A stretch of 64,000 bases of DNA from Pseudogemmobacter hezensis (GCF_013155295.1 NZ_JABJXT010000008.1:124001-188000), one strand, 5' to 3'. Numbered from the stretch's first letter, positions 9,303-19,103 are shown. A program made the numbers and translations. The notes: a model not told the origin generated them from the sequence alone.

Positions 9303-9548
9303 TCAGCTCATCCCGAGCGCGGTCATATAGACCTCAAGGATGGCATCCTCTTCCTGGCGCTCATTGGCATCTTTCTTGCGCAAAGACACGATCTTGCGCA
9401 GCGCTTTGGTGTCGAAACCGCGGCCCTTGGCCTCGGCATAGACCTCTTTCAGCTGCTCGGCGATGTCTTTCTTTTCGGCTTCGAATTGCTCGATCCGCTC
9501 GATCAGCTGGCGCAGCTCATCTGCGGTAACATTGAAGGCGTCGTTCAT
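9303..9548 (-). CDS. gapR: GapR-like DUF2312 nucleoid protein
   Basis: 81-residue protein with the DUF2312 core: [36 protein letters not shown] and [16 protein letters not shown]. Caulobacter GapR of the same family is a nucleoid-associated protein that clamps overtwisted, AT-rich DNA during replication and transcription. Length and order match GapR fully. The first half predicts a coiled coil. Gene symbol is by family; direct function in this strain is inferred. Confidence 0.85.
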   Translation of the reverse strand: MNDAFNVTADELRQLIERIEQFEAEKKDIAEQLKEVYAEAKGRGFDTKALRKIVSLRKKDANERQEEDAILEVYMTALGMS

Positions 9549-9707
9549 TCTTCTCTCCGCTCTGGCCGTATTATTTGCCTCAGACGCAGAGATAGCCTGC
9601 CCAGCCCCCTGGATTCAAGCGCTGCCAGCGATCCGCCTGCCCCCTTGCGCCAGGCCCGCGCAGCGTTTAGCCAGCGGGCGAGTGAAAAACTGGCGGAGTT
9701 TCAGCGC

Positions 9708-9923
9708 ATGACCTATCTGATCTGGCCCGGGGCCTTCCTGTCGCTTCTGGGCGTGCTGGGGCTGGTCTGGTGTGTGATCAAAGGGCTGAGCATCCGCCGC
9801 TCAGGCGCCAGCGACGATCAGATGCGCCTTGAGCTGCGCAAGCTGTTCACGGTGAATTTCGCCTCGCTTGGGCTGTCGGTGCTGGGCCTTGCGCTGGTGA
9901 TCCTGGGGATCTCGCTGGGCTGA
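9708..9923 (+). CDS. Small two-helix membrane protein
   Basis: 71-residue protein with two hydrophobic helices (LIWPGAFLSLLGVLGLVWCVI and FASLGLSVLGLALVILGISLG) separated by a charged loop. The frame is open for 74 codons further upstream (RASEKLAEFQRMTYLIW), so a longer N-terminal soluble segment is possible, but no good start is seen there. Function unknown; similar short proteins are common in Rhodobacterales. Confidence 0.6.
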   Translation: MTYLIWPGAFLSLLGVLGLVWCVIKGLSIRRSGASDDQMRLELRKLFTVNFASLGLSVLGLALVILGISLG

Positions 9924-9939
9924 AGGTTTTCAGCTGGCT

Positions 9940-11847
9940 TCAGGCCGCAGCCCGCCGCCCACCTTTGGAGACCAGACGATCCAATACCGGATTCGGCTGC
10001 CAGATGGCATCGTCGCCCTGCCAGCGCCTGAGGTCGCTGCGCAAAACCATCGGCCCGCGACGATCCGCCTGATGCATCGGCCCGCCCTGCCAGCGCGGGA
10101 ATCCGTGGCCATGCACCATCAGGAAATCAATCGCCCGCACCGCGCTTTGCACCGTCACCGGCGCGTCGGGCGCATGGGTGCCGGGCACCACGCCCTCGCT
10201 GATCAGCCGATAGCCCTCATTCGCCATCGCGCCCAGCCAGCGGTGCAGCACCTCGGGGGCCTCCATACCGCGCGGCGGGGCCTCGCCGAATGGGTCTGGC
10301 AGATCGGGGATCTCCTGGCCAAAGCCGGTCAGAACCGAGGCCAGCAGGCGGCGCGGCACCCCCATGCCCAGCATAGCCTGCAAGGCGGCCTGCCCCGCGC
10401 CCACGACCTGGCGACCGATCTGCGGCAGCCCCGCGCTTAACACCGGCTGCAGCCCGAAACCACGCAAGAGCCGCCAGCTTGCCGCCAGCGCCTGCGGGCT
10501 GGCCGCGCCGGCCGTGCTGATCTCACAGACCCGCCCCGAAGGCGCGATCGTCAGCCCCGGCCTGCCCCTTGCGCCCCCGATCACCAGTTGCACGATCTGC
10601 GGAACCTGGCGCTGCATGCGGTCGATCAGATCACTGACCCGGCCATGCACCAAAAGCCCCGCCGCCTGAAGCGCGGCAATCGGCTGATGGGTCTGAAAGC
10701 GGGCCAGATCCGAATCCAGCTGCGCCGGGGTCAGCCGTCCGGCCCGCATATCCGCCGTCAGGCGCTCGCGCACCCAGCCGGTGATCCGCTCATGCGCGGC
10801 CATATCGCCCTCTTGTTCGGGCGCAGCCCAGATCACCCGCAAGCCGCGCCCAAGCGCCAGCAAAGCCAGCGCCGCCAGCTGCGGCCCGGCCCCGGCCAGC
10901 CCCAGCACGCGGATCTCTTCGGGCTGCAGGCGGGCGATCTCTGGCGGCAGCAGATGCGCGGCGCGTTCGGCCCGGGCGGCGGCGATCAGCCCCCGGCTTT
11001 CCGGGCTGGCCAGCAGATCCTCAAAGGCCACCGCCTCAAGCGCCAGCCCATTGCCGGGCGGCAGGTAAAGCGCGGCCTCTATGCAATCAATGATCCGCGC
11101 GGGCGCGGGCATCGGATTGCGCAGATGCGTCTCGCGGGCCTGCGCGATCACGGCGGCATATCCCGGCACATCGGCCAGACCCGCATCGCGGGCGATCACC
11201 GGGCGTGGCCCGCCCATGCGCAGCGCCCCGGCAATCGCGGCTGCACGAGGGTCACCCTCGGTCACCTGATCAGCCAGGCCAAGCGCCAGCGCCTCTTCGG
11301 CGCTGATCGTGCGGGCGTTGAGCAAAAGGTTCAGCGCCTCTTTCGGGCCGGTCAGCCGGGGCAGCCGCTGGCTTGATCCCGCCATCGGCGGCAAGCCCAG
11401 CCCGGCCTCGGGGAAAATGATCTTCGTGCCATTGGCGACCACCCTGGCATGGCAGGCCAGCGCCAGCTCGGCCCCGGGGCCTGCGGCCCGGCCATTCACG
11501 GCGGCCACCACCGGGGCGGACCAGGCGTCAAGCCTTTCGCAGATTGCGGCAAGCGTCGGCGCAGGCGTGATCGCATCCGCGCCCATCTCGACCAGGGTTG
11601 CCGCCGAGAAACAGCCACCCGCGCCTGAAATCACCACCGGGCGCAGGGCACGGTTTTCGGTCTCGGCAGCCATGATCTCTGCCTGCAGCGCGTCAAAGAG
11701 CGCCTGCCGGATCGCCGGCGTCAGGGCATTCAGCGGCGGATTGTTGATTTCCAGCAAAAGGACACGCCCATCCGGGCCGGCGTCACGCGAAACCAGCCCT
11801 GCGCCATCCGCATTCTCCCGCGCATCGCGCTCACCTGTCAGAGTCAT
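9940..11847 (-). CDS. Degenerate FadJ/FadB-like enoyl-CoA hydratase / 3-hydroxyacyl-CoA dehydrogenase
   Basis: 635-residue protein with the layout of a fatty-acid oxidation multifunctional enzyme: crotonase domain (about 20-210), 3-hydroxyacyl-CoA dehydrogenase-like region (about 280-480) and C-terminal helical domain (NEGYRLISEGV... GHGFPRWQGGPM). Key residues look lost. The oxyanion loop reads GCFSAATLVEMGAD, one crotonase Glu (PEAGLG) is kept but the second position is Asn in ALNLLLNA, the nucleotide loop is GAGPQL rather than GxGxxG, and the HFFxP motif is absent. ATG 11847 is chosen; upstream frame lacks signals. It may be a non-catalytic paralogue. Beta-oxidation activity should not be assumed. 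Confidence 0.7.
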   Translation of the reverse strand: MTLTGERDARENADGAGLVSRDAGPDGRVLLLEINNPPLNALTPAIRQALFDALQAEIMAAETENRALRPVVISGAGGCFSAATLVEMGADAITPAPTLAAICERLDAWSAPVVAAVNGRAAGPGAELALACHARVVANGTKIIFPEAGLGLPPMAGSSQRLPRLTGPKEALNLLLNARTISAEEALALGLADQVTEGDPRAAAIAGALRMGGPRPVIARDAGLADVPGYAAVIAQARETHLRNPMPAPARIIDCIEAALYLPPGNGLALEAVAFEDLLASPESRGLIAAARAERAAHLLPPEIARLQPEEIRVLGLAGAGPQLAALALLALGRGLRVIWAAPEQEGDMAAHERITGWVRERLTADMRAGRLTPAQLDSDLARFQTHQPIAALQAAGLLVHGRVSDLIDRMQRQVPQIVQLVIGGARGRPGLTIAPSGRVCEISTAGAASPQALAASWRLLRGFGLQPVLSAGLPQIGRQVVGAGQAALQAMLGMGVPRRLLASVLTGFGQEIPDLPDPFGEAPPRGMEAPEVLHRWLGAMANEGYRLISEGVVPGTHAPDAPVTVQSAVRAIDFLMVHGHGFPRWQGGPMHQADRRGPMVLRSDLRRWQGDDAIWQPNPVLDRLVSKGGRRAAA

Positions 11848-12096
11848 GCTTCCGCCCTTCATGCCCCGCCTTCGACCGGCATTCTTCGCCCGACATTTCC
11901 ATATTTGTAAACTTAACAGGAAATTACGGTTGCTTGACAAGAGGTTGCGCCGCCGGGGCGGCTCTTCGGGCGGAAAGATGTGCCAAAATGCCCGGTTCTG
12001 CGCTATCTGCGCACCCGCCTGCGCTGCCAGCAGGCCTGGCAATCCGTTCACGACATCAGAAACGGCCCCAGAAAACGGCAAAGCCCTTTGCGGCTG

Positions 12097-12279
12097 TTAC
12101 GCCTGCCCGCGCCTGGGATCGTTTTTGCTGCCGAAGGTGGCCTTCGGTAAGATCCCCGGCAGAATATCCGCAAGCGCACACATCTCGGCCCAAAGCGGGG
12201 CCAGATCGGCCTGCGCCGGGGCCGCGACGCCTTCAGGGGCGCGGCCCCTCGTCTCGCCTGTCGGACCATTTCGCAGCAT
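12097..12279 (-). CDS. Small hypothetical protein
   Basis: 60-residue ORF starting MLRNGPTGETRGRAPEG at 12279, after a GAAGGGA ribosome-site-like stretch, with an amphipathic segment LAPLWAEMCALADILPGIL. Codon use looks like the neighbours. No recognised domain. The frame is open up to 12405, so the start is uncertain. Confidence 0.4.
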   Translation of the reverse strand: MLRNGPTGETRGRAPEGVAAPAQADLAPLWAEMCALADILPGILPKATFGSKNDPRRGQA

Positions 12280-12451
12280 CGGATTTCCCTTCACCTCTGA
12301 CGCCCGAACGGTAGCTTCGGGCTTAACCTCTGCCCCGGATAGTGGATTTCTTCTGCTTTGGGATTGATCGAGGTCAAGTTGGCGCACAGGGCTTCCCCCC
12401 TGCATCCTGCCGCGCTAGTCTGGCGCCGGAATTTGCAATCAGGACGTCAAG

Positions 12452-12889
12452 ATGAATATCCGCCCGCTGAGTGAAACCTATGCCGTCTCGCCCCAGATCG
12501 ACCCCAGTGATCTGGGCGCGATCAAAGCTGCGGGCTATGCCGCCGTGATCGACAACCGCCCCGATGGCGAGATCCCCGATGAGCTGCAGACCGCGCAGAT
12601 GCGGGCCGCAGCCGAGGCCGCCGGCCTTGAATTCTTCGCCAATCCGGTGATCGGCGGCGCACTGACCATGGAAAATGTCACCGCCCAGGCCGAGGCAATC
12701 GCCGCCGCCAAAGGCCCGATCCTGGCCTATTGCGCCAGCGGCAACCGCTCTTCCATCGTCTGGGCGCTGTCGCAGGCGGGCACCCGCCCCGCCGCAGAGC
12801 TGATCGCCGCCGCCGAGGCGCATGGCTATCACCTGGCGCATCTGGCCCCCCAGATCGAGGCGCTGGCCGCCCATAAAGCCGAAGGCTGA
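12452..12889 (+). CDS. DUF442 / TIGR01244-type phosphatase or sulfurtransferase
   Basis: 145-residue protein beginning MNIRPLSETYAVSPQI. It carries the dual-specificity-phosphatase-like fold of the Blh/DUF442 family; the active loop YCASGNRSS has the C-x-x-G-x-R form between rhodanese and phosphatase loops. Family members are linked to sulfide metabolism or protein dephosphorylation. AGGACG precedes ATG 12452. It stands alone before metG. Substrate unknown. Confidence 0.8.
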   Translation: MNIRPLSETYAVSPQIDPSDLGAIKAAGYAAVIDNRPDGEIPDELQTAQMRAAAEAAGLEFFANPVIGGALTMENVTAQAEAIAAAKGPILAYCASGNRSSIVWALSQAGTRPAAELIAAAEAHGYHLAHLAPQIEALAAHKAEG

Positions 12890-12982
12890 GACAGCTTTAC
12901 AGGGGCCGGATGCGCAAAGCTCTGGCCCTTGCGGCTTTGTCACGTTAAACCCCCGATCCGAACCGGTCGAAAGGCGCATTTG

Positions 12983-14701
12983 ATGGCACGGATCCTGATC
13001 ACTTCAGCCATTCCATATATCAATGGAATCAAGCACCTGGGCAATCTTGTCGGCTCTCAGCTGCCGGCGGATCTTTTCGCCCGCTATATGCGGGGGCGCG
13101 GCAATGAGGTGATGTTCATCTGCGCGACCGACGAACATGGCACCCCTGCCGAGCTGGCGGCGGCCAAAGCCGGAAAGCCCGTCGAGGACTATTGCCGCGA
13201 GATGCATGAAGTCCAGGCAGAGCTGGCCAAAGGCTTCCGGCTGAGCTTTGATCATTTCGGCCGCTCTTCCAGCCCGCAAAACCACCATCTGACCCAGGCT
13301 TTCGCCGGGGTGCTGGCCGACAACGGCTATATCCGCGAAGTGGCCGAGCAGCAGTTCTACTCGGTCGATGATGGCCGCTTCCTGCCCGACCGCTATATCG
13401 AGGGCACCTGCCCCAATTGCGGCTTTGAATCGGCGCGGGGCGATCAGTGCGACAACTGCACCAAGCAGCTGGACCCGACCGATCTGATCAATCCGCATTC
13501 GACCATCTCTGGCTCGACCAATCTCGAGCTGCGCGAAACCAGGCATCTTTACCTGCGCCAGTCAGAGCTGAAAGATCAGATCGAGGCCTGGATCGACAGC
13601 AAGAAAGACTGGCCGATCCTGACCACCTCGATTGCGAAGAAATGGCTGCATGACGGTGACGGGCTGCAGGATCGCGGCATTACCCGCGATCTGAAATGGG
13701 GCATTCCGGTCAAACGCGGCGACCAGCCCTGGCCCGGAATGGAGGGCAAGGTCTTCTACGTCTGGTTCGACGCCCCCATCGAATATATCGCCTGCACTGC
13801 CGAATGGGCTGACGCACATGGCCGCCCGGCTGCCGACTGGCTTCGCTGGTGGCGCACCGACAAAGGTGCCGATGACGTCACCTATTATCAGTTCATGGGC
13901 AAGGACAACGTCCCCTTCCATACGCTGTCTTTCCCGGCGACCATCCTTGGCTCGGGGCAGCCCTGGAAGCTGGTCGACTACCTTAAGTCGTTCAATTACC
14001 TGAATTATGACGGCGGCCAGTTCTCGACATCGCGCGGGCGCGGCGTGTTCATGGACCAGGCGCTTTCCATCCTGCCCTCGGATTACTGGCGCTGGTGGCT
14101 CTTGTCACACGCCCCCGAAAGCGCCGATTCGGAATTCACATGGGAGAATTTCCAGGTCTCGGTGAACAAGGATCTGGCCGATGTGCTGGGGAATTTCGTC
14201 AGCCGCATCACCAAATTCGCAAAGTCGAAATTCGGTGATACGGTTCCGGCAGGCGGCGCTTATGGCCCGCAAGAGACCGCGCTGATCGCCGATCTGACCA
14301 CCCGCATCCGCGAGTATGAGCGGCTGATGGACGCGATCGAGGTGCGCAAAGCTGCGGCAGAGCTGCGGGCGATCTGGGTTGCCGGCAATGAATATCTGCA
14401 ATCCGCCGCCCCCTGGTCGGTGGTGAAAACCGATCCCGATGCTGCCCAGGCGATTGTGCGTTTCGGCTTTAACCTGATCCGGCTTTACGCGGTTCTGTCG
14501 CGCCCCTTCATCCCGGATGCGGCGGCGGCAATGATGGCCTCGCTGGCCAAAGAGGACTGGTCCTGGCCTGATGATGTGGCTGCAGCCATGGCGGCGGTCG
14601 CGGCAGATGACGCCTTCACCGTTCCCGAAAACCTCTTCGGCAAAATCACTGATGAGGAACGGGCCGAGTGGCAGCAGCGCTTTGCAGGCATCCGCAGCTA
14701 A
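12983..14701 (+). CDS. metG: Methionyl-tRNA synthetase
   Basis: 572-residue class I aminoacyl-tRNA synthetase charging tRNA-Met. The HIGH box appears as HLGN (residues about 19-22), the zinc knuckle as [17 protein letters not shown], and the KMSKS loop as FSTSRG. The C-terminal EMAP/dimerisation domain is absent, as in short MetRS1 forms. ATG 12983 starts the conserved [21 protein letters not shown] bidirectional terminator follows. Confidence 0.95.
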   Translation: MARILITSAIPYINGIKHLGNLVGSQLPADLFARYMRGRGNEVMFICATDEHGTPAELAAAKAGKPVEDYCREMHEVQAELAKGFRLSFDHFGRSSSPQNHHLTQAFAGVLADNGYIREVAEQQFYSVDDGRFLPDRYIEGTCPNCGFESARGDQCDNCTKQLDPTDLINPHSTISGSTNLELRETRHLYLRQSELKDQIEAWIDSKKDWPILTTSIAKKWLHDGDGLQDRGITRDLKWGIPVKRGDQPWPGMEGKVFYVWFDAPIEYIACTAEWADAHGRPAADWLRWWRTDKGADDVTYYQFMGKDNVPFHTLSFPATILGSGQPWKLVDYLKSFNYLNYDGGQFSTSRGRGVFMDQALSILPSDYWRWWLLSHAPESADSEFTWENFQVSVNKDLADVLGNFVSRITKFAKSKFGDTVPAGGAYGPQETALIADLTTRIREYERLMDAIEVRKAAAELRAIWVAGNEYLQSAAPWSVVKTDPDAAQAIVRFGFNLIRLYAVLSRPFIPDAAAAMMASLAKEDWSWPDDVAAAMAAVAADDAFTVPENLFGKITDEERAEWQQRFAGIRS

Positions 14702-14760
14702 GCGCGCCAGCCCCCTGATAAATCACTGATGGTAAATCACTGATTTTTCGCAAATCATTC

Positions 14761-14799
14761 CTGACTGCGCCCCCACAGATATGGGGGCGCAGTCAGTTT
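14761..14799. terminator. Bidirectional terminator between metG and DUF2218 gene
   Basis: Perfect 14-bp inverted repeat (14761-14774 and 14783-14796) with an 8-nt loop, followed by TTT. It separates two convergent genes. Confidence 0.75.
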
Positions 14800-14809
14800 G
14801 GCGGCAGCC

Positions 14810-15106
14810 TCAGGCGGCCTCGTCCATCTTCCAGGCAAAGCCCGAAAAGCCATCGCGGAAGGCAAAGGTCACCAGGTGTTTGTCGACGATGTAGCGCGCC
14901 TCGATGATGCTGCGCACATCCTCGCCCGAGACGCGGACTGACAGCCCGGTTTCATCGGCGCTGATCTCCATCGGGCCCGGGCCCAGCACAGCGCGGCCCT
15001 GATGGGCGTCAAATTCCACCTCGATCTTATGGGCGAAATGCTTGCACAGTTGTTGCAGATATTTCGAGCCACTTGCGGTTTCAAAGCGGGCGGAAGAGGT
15101 CAGCAT
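14810..15106 (-). CDS. DUF2218 domain protein
   Basis: 98-residue protein with the DUF2218 order: N-terminal A-x-F-x-T...YLQQLCKHFAHKIEVEF, central GPGPMEISADETGLSVRVSG and C-terminal FAFRDGFSGFAWKM. ATG 15106 follows AAGGATG. Family members often sit near iron-uptake genes, but none is here. Molecular role unknown. Confidence 0.85.
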   Translation of the reverse strand: MLTSSARFETASGSKYLQQLCKHFAHKIEVEFDAHQGRAVLGPGPMEISADETGLSVRVSGEDVRSIIEARYIVDKHLVTFAFRDGFSGFAWKMDEAA

Positions 15107-15236
15107 CTGTTCATCCTTACATGTTCACCGTCTGATCCTGGAATGTCGCGGCGCTGCGGGCAAGGGCAGGCTGCGCAGATCACGCTGGCGATACGGTTCA
15201 GGAATGCACAGCCAAAGCCTGGCAAAGCGGAATGCG

Positions 15237-15800
15237 CTAATGCACCAGGCGCAGATGCCGCCCGCCCGGCCGATGCGTCGGCCGCAATGAGGGCCTTTGC
15301 GGCAGATCGTCCTGCCTGCCACTTTGGCAGCCCGGGGCGATGTCGTGCCTTTCCTCGGCCGCCGGAAAGCGCGCGCAGAAAGACAGCGCGACCTGGATCA
15401 GCATCGGATCCATCCGCCCGCCCGTCACCTCCAGCACCGGGGTGCGGGCCAGATCGGCGCGGTCACGGCGCATGGCATGCAGCATCAGGCAAAAGGCTGC
15501 CTCTTCCGGGGTCGCCTGCTCGCGACACGAAATGCACAGCGGATTGGCATAGTGGAAATCCTCTTGCCGGGCCTGGCGCAGGGCCTGGATCACCGCCAGC
15601 AGGCCATGGGCGATCTGCGGCCCCCGCGCCTGCCCCCAGCGTTCAGCCGCAATCGCATAGGCGTTCTGCCAGGCCTGGCTCTCGGGCCGCGCAAAGGCGG
15701 TCATGAAATGCCGCGTCACCGCAAGCAGCCCGGTCTCAAACACATCGAGACCCAAGGTGGAAAGCGCCACAGCATCGGCAGAGGCAATATGGTCAGACAT
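15237..15800 (-). CDS. Conserved hypothetical protein with possible CxxC site
   Basis: 187-residue helical protein. ATG 15800 (MSDHIASADAV) is preferred over the upstream frame. A central NPLCISCREQATPEE suggests a metal or redox CxxC site, and the rest is Ala-rich helix. The last 30 or so residues (RPSLRPTHRPGGRHLRLVH) are atypical and may reflect a lost stop codon. It resembles uncharacterised Rhodobacterales proteins. No function assigned. Confidence 0.55.
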   Translation of the reverse strand: MSDHIASADAVALSTLGLDVFETGLLAVTRHFMTAFARPESQAWQNAYAIAAERWGQARGPQIAHGLLAVIQALRQARQEDFHYANPLCISCREQATPEEAAFCLMLHAMRRDRADLARTPVLEVTGGRMDPMLIQVALSFCARFPAAEERHDIAPGCQSGRQDDLPQRPSLRPTHRPGGRHLRLVH

Positions 15801-16263
15801 CGGGGCAACGGGCTCCGGTCGGGCCGCATGTGAGCGGTCAGCAAGACAGGGCTGCCTGTCAGACAATGCCCCGGATGGCGCATCGCCGACACCCCCGCGT
15901 GCAATCACAAGGCGGCACAGGTGTGGGGATCAGAGGGATCCAGTTTTCAGTCAGGTGGCAGAAATGCCCGGTGATCGAAAACAGCCAACCGGGCCATACA
16001 CTGCGGGGGCGCATCCATATCGCGCCGGACGGCAGAGTTTTAACGCCTGATCGGGCATGTTCCGGATCTGGCGATAGCTGGATCCCCCATTCCCTACTGA
16101 AACAGTCGCCAATAAGCAAGCCCCAATCGCCCCACCACGGGATCAGGCACAGAGGTGCACATGGCGGCGCATATGGAGGCGCACAATCCCAGGCCATACG
16201 CTGCTGCGTGCAGGCTGAAACCTGTCACCGGCAGGTTGCGCACTCATCCGGCTGCGGCCTGCC
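15801..16263. other. Stretch without a supported gene
   Basis: About 460 bp between two minus-strand genes. Open frames here lack ribosome sites and have skewed composition; no repeat, RNA or terminator is evident. Confidence 0.5.
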
Positions 16264-16503
16264 TCAGTTCTGATTTGCCGCGACATGATTGCGGGCCATA
16301 TCCGGCGCCTTTTCGCCCGGCACCGGCGGCGTCATCGTGGCGCTGTCATAGGGCGCCAGCCCGGCAGAGGCCCTGCCCTCGCTCAACAGATCACGCGGCA
16401 GAATCAAAAGCAGCATCACAAAGCCATAGGCCAGCCCGAAAAGCACTATCGAAAGCCTTGATGCCCGCGGCAAAACGCTGCGCTTTCGCAAGGATACAGT
16501 CAT
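16264..16503 (-). CDS. Small single-pass membrane protein
   Basis: 79-residue ORF. ATG 16503 sits 6 nt after GAGGGG; ATG 16509 is an alternative. The N-terminus is basic and leads to one hydrophobic helix (LSIVLFGLAYGFVMLLLIL), followed by a polar, Pro-rich tail predicted outside. Function unknown. Confidence 0.5.
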   Translation of the reverse strand: MTVSLRKRSVLPRASRLSIVLFGLAYGFVMLLLILPRDLLSEGRASAGLAPYDSATMTPPVPGEKAPDMARNHVAANQN

Positions 16504-16921
16504 TGTCATCCCCCTCGACAATAGCAGAACCAGGATCAGGCGAGTCCCCCTCAGTATCGCATATTATCCTGGTGCTGCGGTCCTCAGTTCCGGCCAGGAC
16601 CGGGAACAATGTTCCGCCCCCCCAGTAAAGATCGAAATGATGAGAAAACCGTGAAGGAAAATTGCGGCATTGCAGAAAATTTTTCGCGGCCGCAGCATAG
16701 ATGTGCTCAGGCCCGACCTGCTTTAATCTGCCCCTGTTCCGGTGCCGCGCAGCCTGCCGCCGTGGTGCGCGTTTCAAGCAATGACAGGGGCAATGACAGG
16801 GGAAGTGAGAACTTCCCCACCTTTACAACAGGATGAACCGCATTATCGTCAAAGATCACGCGATGCAGCAAATGCGGACGTGGCTCAAAGGCCCATCAAC
16901 GGGCCACCAGACAAGGGGATT

Positions 16922-17026
16922 ATGATGGCTGCCGGACCGAATATTCTGGAAATTTTGGTCAAGCTGACCATCGCTTGCCCCCCCGTAGGGATCGTGCTGT
17001 CCTACTTTGGGCTGGCTCTGATCTGA
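16922..17026 (+). CDS. Possible 34-residue hydrophobic peptide
   Basis: ATG 16922 preceded by AGGGGATT; the product is a single hydrophobic helix rich in Ile/Leu ending SYFGLALI. It could be a small membrane peptide, but length alone makes it uncertain. Confidence 0.25.
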   Translation: MMAAGPNILEILVKLTIACPPVGIVLSYFGLALI

Positions 17027-17046
17027 ACGCGCGGCCCAGAGTCCAC

Positions 17047-17107
17047 GATCTGCGCCCACGATCTGCGCCCGCGATCTGCGCCCGCGATCTGCGCCTCCCC
17101 CCCCCCC
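17047..17107. repeat. 13-bp tandem repeat (4 copies) plus C11 tract
   Basis: Four copies of a unit based on GATCTGCGCCCRC start at 17047, 17060, 17073 and 17086, followed by eleven C at 17097-17107. It is a slippage-prone microsatellite between convergent transcription units. Confidence 0.85.
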
Positions 17108-17146
17108 GTAAGCGCGCAGCAAAAGCAGATGCAAAACCCCGGTTCC

Positions 17147-17183
17147 AAAAAATAAGGGCCAGAAGGGAAACCCCTTCTGGCCC
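17147..17183 (-). terminator. Terminator of the RidA gene
   Basis: Perfect 12-bp stem (17156-17167 with 17172-17183) with a 4-nt loop; on the minus strand it is followed by TTATTTTTT. It lies 20 nt after the ridA stop. Confidence 0.9.
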
Positions 17184-17203
17184 ATCATTCTGACCGCTGT
17201 TGA

Positions 17204-17557
17204 TTACTTCAGCGCGGCGGTCACGATCACTTCGACGCGGTAATCCGGCGTCGCCAGTTTGGCCTCGCCGGTTGCGCGGGCCGGGGTGTTCCCCTGCGGC
17301 ACCCAGGCATCCCAGACCGCATTCATCTCGGCGAAATCGGCCATATCGGCCAGCCAGATCTGGGTCGAAAGGATGCGGGTCTTGTCGGTTCCAGCCTCGG
17401 CAAGGATCCGGTCAACCTCGGCAAGGCAGGTGCGGGTCTGATCGGCCACGCTGTCGCCCGGATTGCCGACCTGCCCGGCCAGCCAGATGATGCCGTTGTA
17501 GGAAACGCCTTCCGACATGCGGGCACCAACGCCGTAACGCTTGATTTCTGAAGTCAT
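17204..17557 (-). CDS. RidA family reactive-intermediate deaminase
   Basis: 117-residue YjgF/YER057c/UK114 protein. RidA enzymes hydrolyse 2-aminoacrylate and similar enamines in the cytosol as trimers. The key Arg is seen in NTPARATGEAKL, the signature region near residues 93-105, with YNGIIWLAGQVG at the N-terminal part. ATG 17557 (MTSEIKRYG) matches the family start. Substrate subtype is not predictable. Confidence 0.88.
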   Translation of the reverse strand: MTSEIKRYGVGARMSEGVSYNGIIWLAGQVGNPGDSVADQTRTCLAEVDRILAEAGTDKTRILSTQIWLADMADFAEMNAVWDAWVPQGNTPARATGEAKLATPDYRVEVIVTAALK

Positions 17558-17679
17558 TCTGATCTCCCTGATCGCTGGACCTGTGACATGAATAGCGCTG
17601 GAAGGTCTGGATGAAAAGCATCGCCGGCCAGAAGTCAGCCGCATGCGCCCCGGCCAGGCCAGGCATCCAGGGCGGCCGC

Positions 17680-18018
17680 CTAATCTTTACGGCGGCACAG
17701 GTAGCTGTCGCCACTGACCGGAGAGAACCAGGTCATGGTGCCATCAGGATTCATCGCCAGCGAAAGCTGGTAATCATCGGCGAATGTCAGGGTGAAGGTA
17801 TCGCCCTCAGCCGCGACATCCACAATCTCCATCAGATCATCACCGGCTTCGTAGGCCGTATCTGAAAAGCTGAAGGTGCCGACATCGCAGTCCCAGACCC
17901 CTTCAAAGGCCCAGTTTCCAGCCTGCGCAGCAAGCGGAAAGCAGGCCAGAGATGCGGCAAAGAATGTGGCGCGCAGCGCGGCGACAGCAGTCTGGCGGGC
18001 TTTCACTGAAGGCTGCAT
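17680..18018 (-). CDS. Small secreted hypothetical protein
   Basis: 112 residues with a clear signal peptide (cleavage near AAQAG, residues 33-34), then a beta-rich domain (WAFEGVWDCDVGTFSFSDTAYEAG...TMTWFSPVSGDSYLCRR) with two Cys that may form a disulphide. ATG 18018 follows GGAGAG. It resembles periplasmic small-domain proteins of Rhodobacterales; no function assigned. Confidence 0.7.
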   Translation of the reverse strand: MQPSVKARQTAVAALRATFFAASLACFPLAAQAGNWAFEGVWDCDVGTFSFSDTAYEAGDDLMEIVDVAAEGDTFTLTFADDYQLSLAMNPDGTMTWFSPVSGDSYLCRRKD

Positions 18019-18227
18019 AGATCGCTCTCCGATTCCTCTGGCAGGAAAAGATACCGCCCCGGGCACCGAACGGCCAGCGCCCGGGGCATGATGTCACGGG
18101 TTCCCGCCGATCGTGCCGCCCCAGAAACTTCGGCCCATACAGGCGCGGCGCGGACCTCATCCGGATGCCCCTCCGGGCGCCCGGCGCGGGCGGATCGGCG
18201 CGGCCAGAGCGGCGCGGGCAGACTGGC

Positions 18228-19103
18228 TCAGGCGCCGATCAGGGTTACGCCCGGCAGGCTGCGGATCAGCTCGATATCTTCGTGATAGGTCATGGTCAGC
18301 TGATCGACGGTGTCCTGGGTCCAGCCGGGCAGCGAAAACTCCATATTCAGCTGCTCGCTGAGGCCGAATTTGTCCAGGAATGCCGAGACGACACGCCGCC
18401 TTTGGCTGACCGAGGCGGGCGGGTGGCTGGCCAGATAGCCGCGCATGCGCGCCACCCCATCGCCCGCCATGATCATCGAAAGCAATTCGTCGGTGTCCGC
18501 AAGAACCGTGTCGTCTTTGAAGCCTGCCACCGCCTGCAGCACCTCTGGCCAGATCAGCGGCGTATCCTCGTCACACCAGATCGTCAGCGGCGCATCGGGG
18601 TTTTCAGCGATGATCTGCTGCACCACATCCGACCAGCGCAGCTGCGTGACATCGGTGCCCTCGATGAACTCTTCAAAGCTGCGGGTGGCCTTTTGCTTTT
18701 CATAAAGCGCCGGAAGCCAGGTGGCCGGGTTGCGGATCGCCAGGAAGAAAGAGGCCTCGATATGCGGGAAGATCTGGGTGAAGGCCCGAATCCGCTCGCC
18801 CGCGAAACCATAAAGACGGCCGCGCAAAGCCCATTGCGGGAAGGCAAGGAAACTGTCCCAGCTAAGGATCATCCGGGATGCATTCTCATCATCCATGATC
18901 TGCCCCAGCACCAGCGCCTGGGTCTCGACATTGGCCGGAGCACCGCGCAGCTGCACCGCGGTATCCCGCAAAAGCCTGCGATAGCGGGTCGGGGCAGGCA
19001 CAAGAATGCCCTCTGCGGCCAGGGTCGCGCGGTTTTTTAACAGGCAACGGATCAGTCGCTCTTCATCGGTGCAATGCACACCCAGATGATAAACAATGCG
19101 CAT
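18228..19103 (-). CDS. Sulfotransferase-like conserved hypothetical protein
   Basis: 291-residue cytosolic protein. The start MRIVYHLGVHCTDEERLIRCLLKNRATLAAEGILVP has the spacing of sulfotransferase-like PAPS-binding starts (H-x-G...NR..L...G), but the canonical PxxG-T-S loop is changed to VHCTDEE. A later segment ASFFLAIRNPATWLPALYE matches the second PAPS-contact region (RNP). Activity is uncertain. Confidence 0.55.
   Translation of the reverse strand: MRIVYHLGVHCTDEERLIRCLLKNRATLAAEGILVPAPTRYRRLLRDTAVQLRGAPANVETQALVLGQIMDDENASRMILSWDSFLAFPQWALRGRLYGFAGERIRAFTQIFPHIEASFFLAIRNPATWLPALYEKQKATRSFEEFIEGTDVTQLRWSDVVQQIIAENPDAPLTIWCDEDTPLIWPEVLQAVAGFKDDTVLADTDELLSMIMAGDGVARMRGYLASHPPASVSQRRRVVSAFLDKFGLSEQLNMEFSLPGWTQDTVDQLTMTYHEDIELIRSLPGVTLIGA

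Noticed and set aside
9486-9707. N-terminal extension of the small membrane protein into the gapR-like gene
   Set aside because: It would overlap the gapR start antisense, and no initiation signal supports it; part of it nearest 9708 could still be coding.
15859-16197. 112-residue minus-strand open frame
   Set aside because: No ribosome site, Pro/Cys/Trp-rich composition and no resemblance to known proteins.
17047-17107. Possible CRISPR array
   Set aside because: Contiguous 13-bp repeats without spacers and no cas genes.
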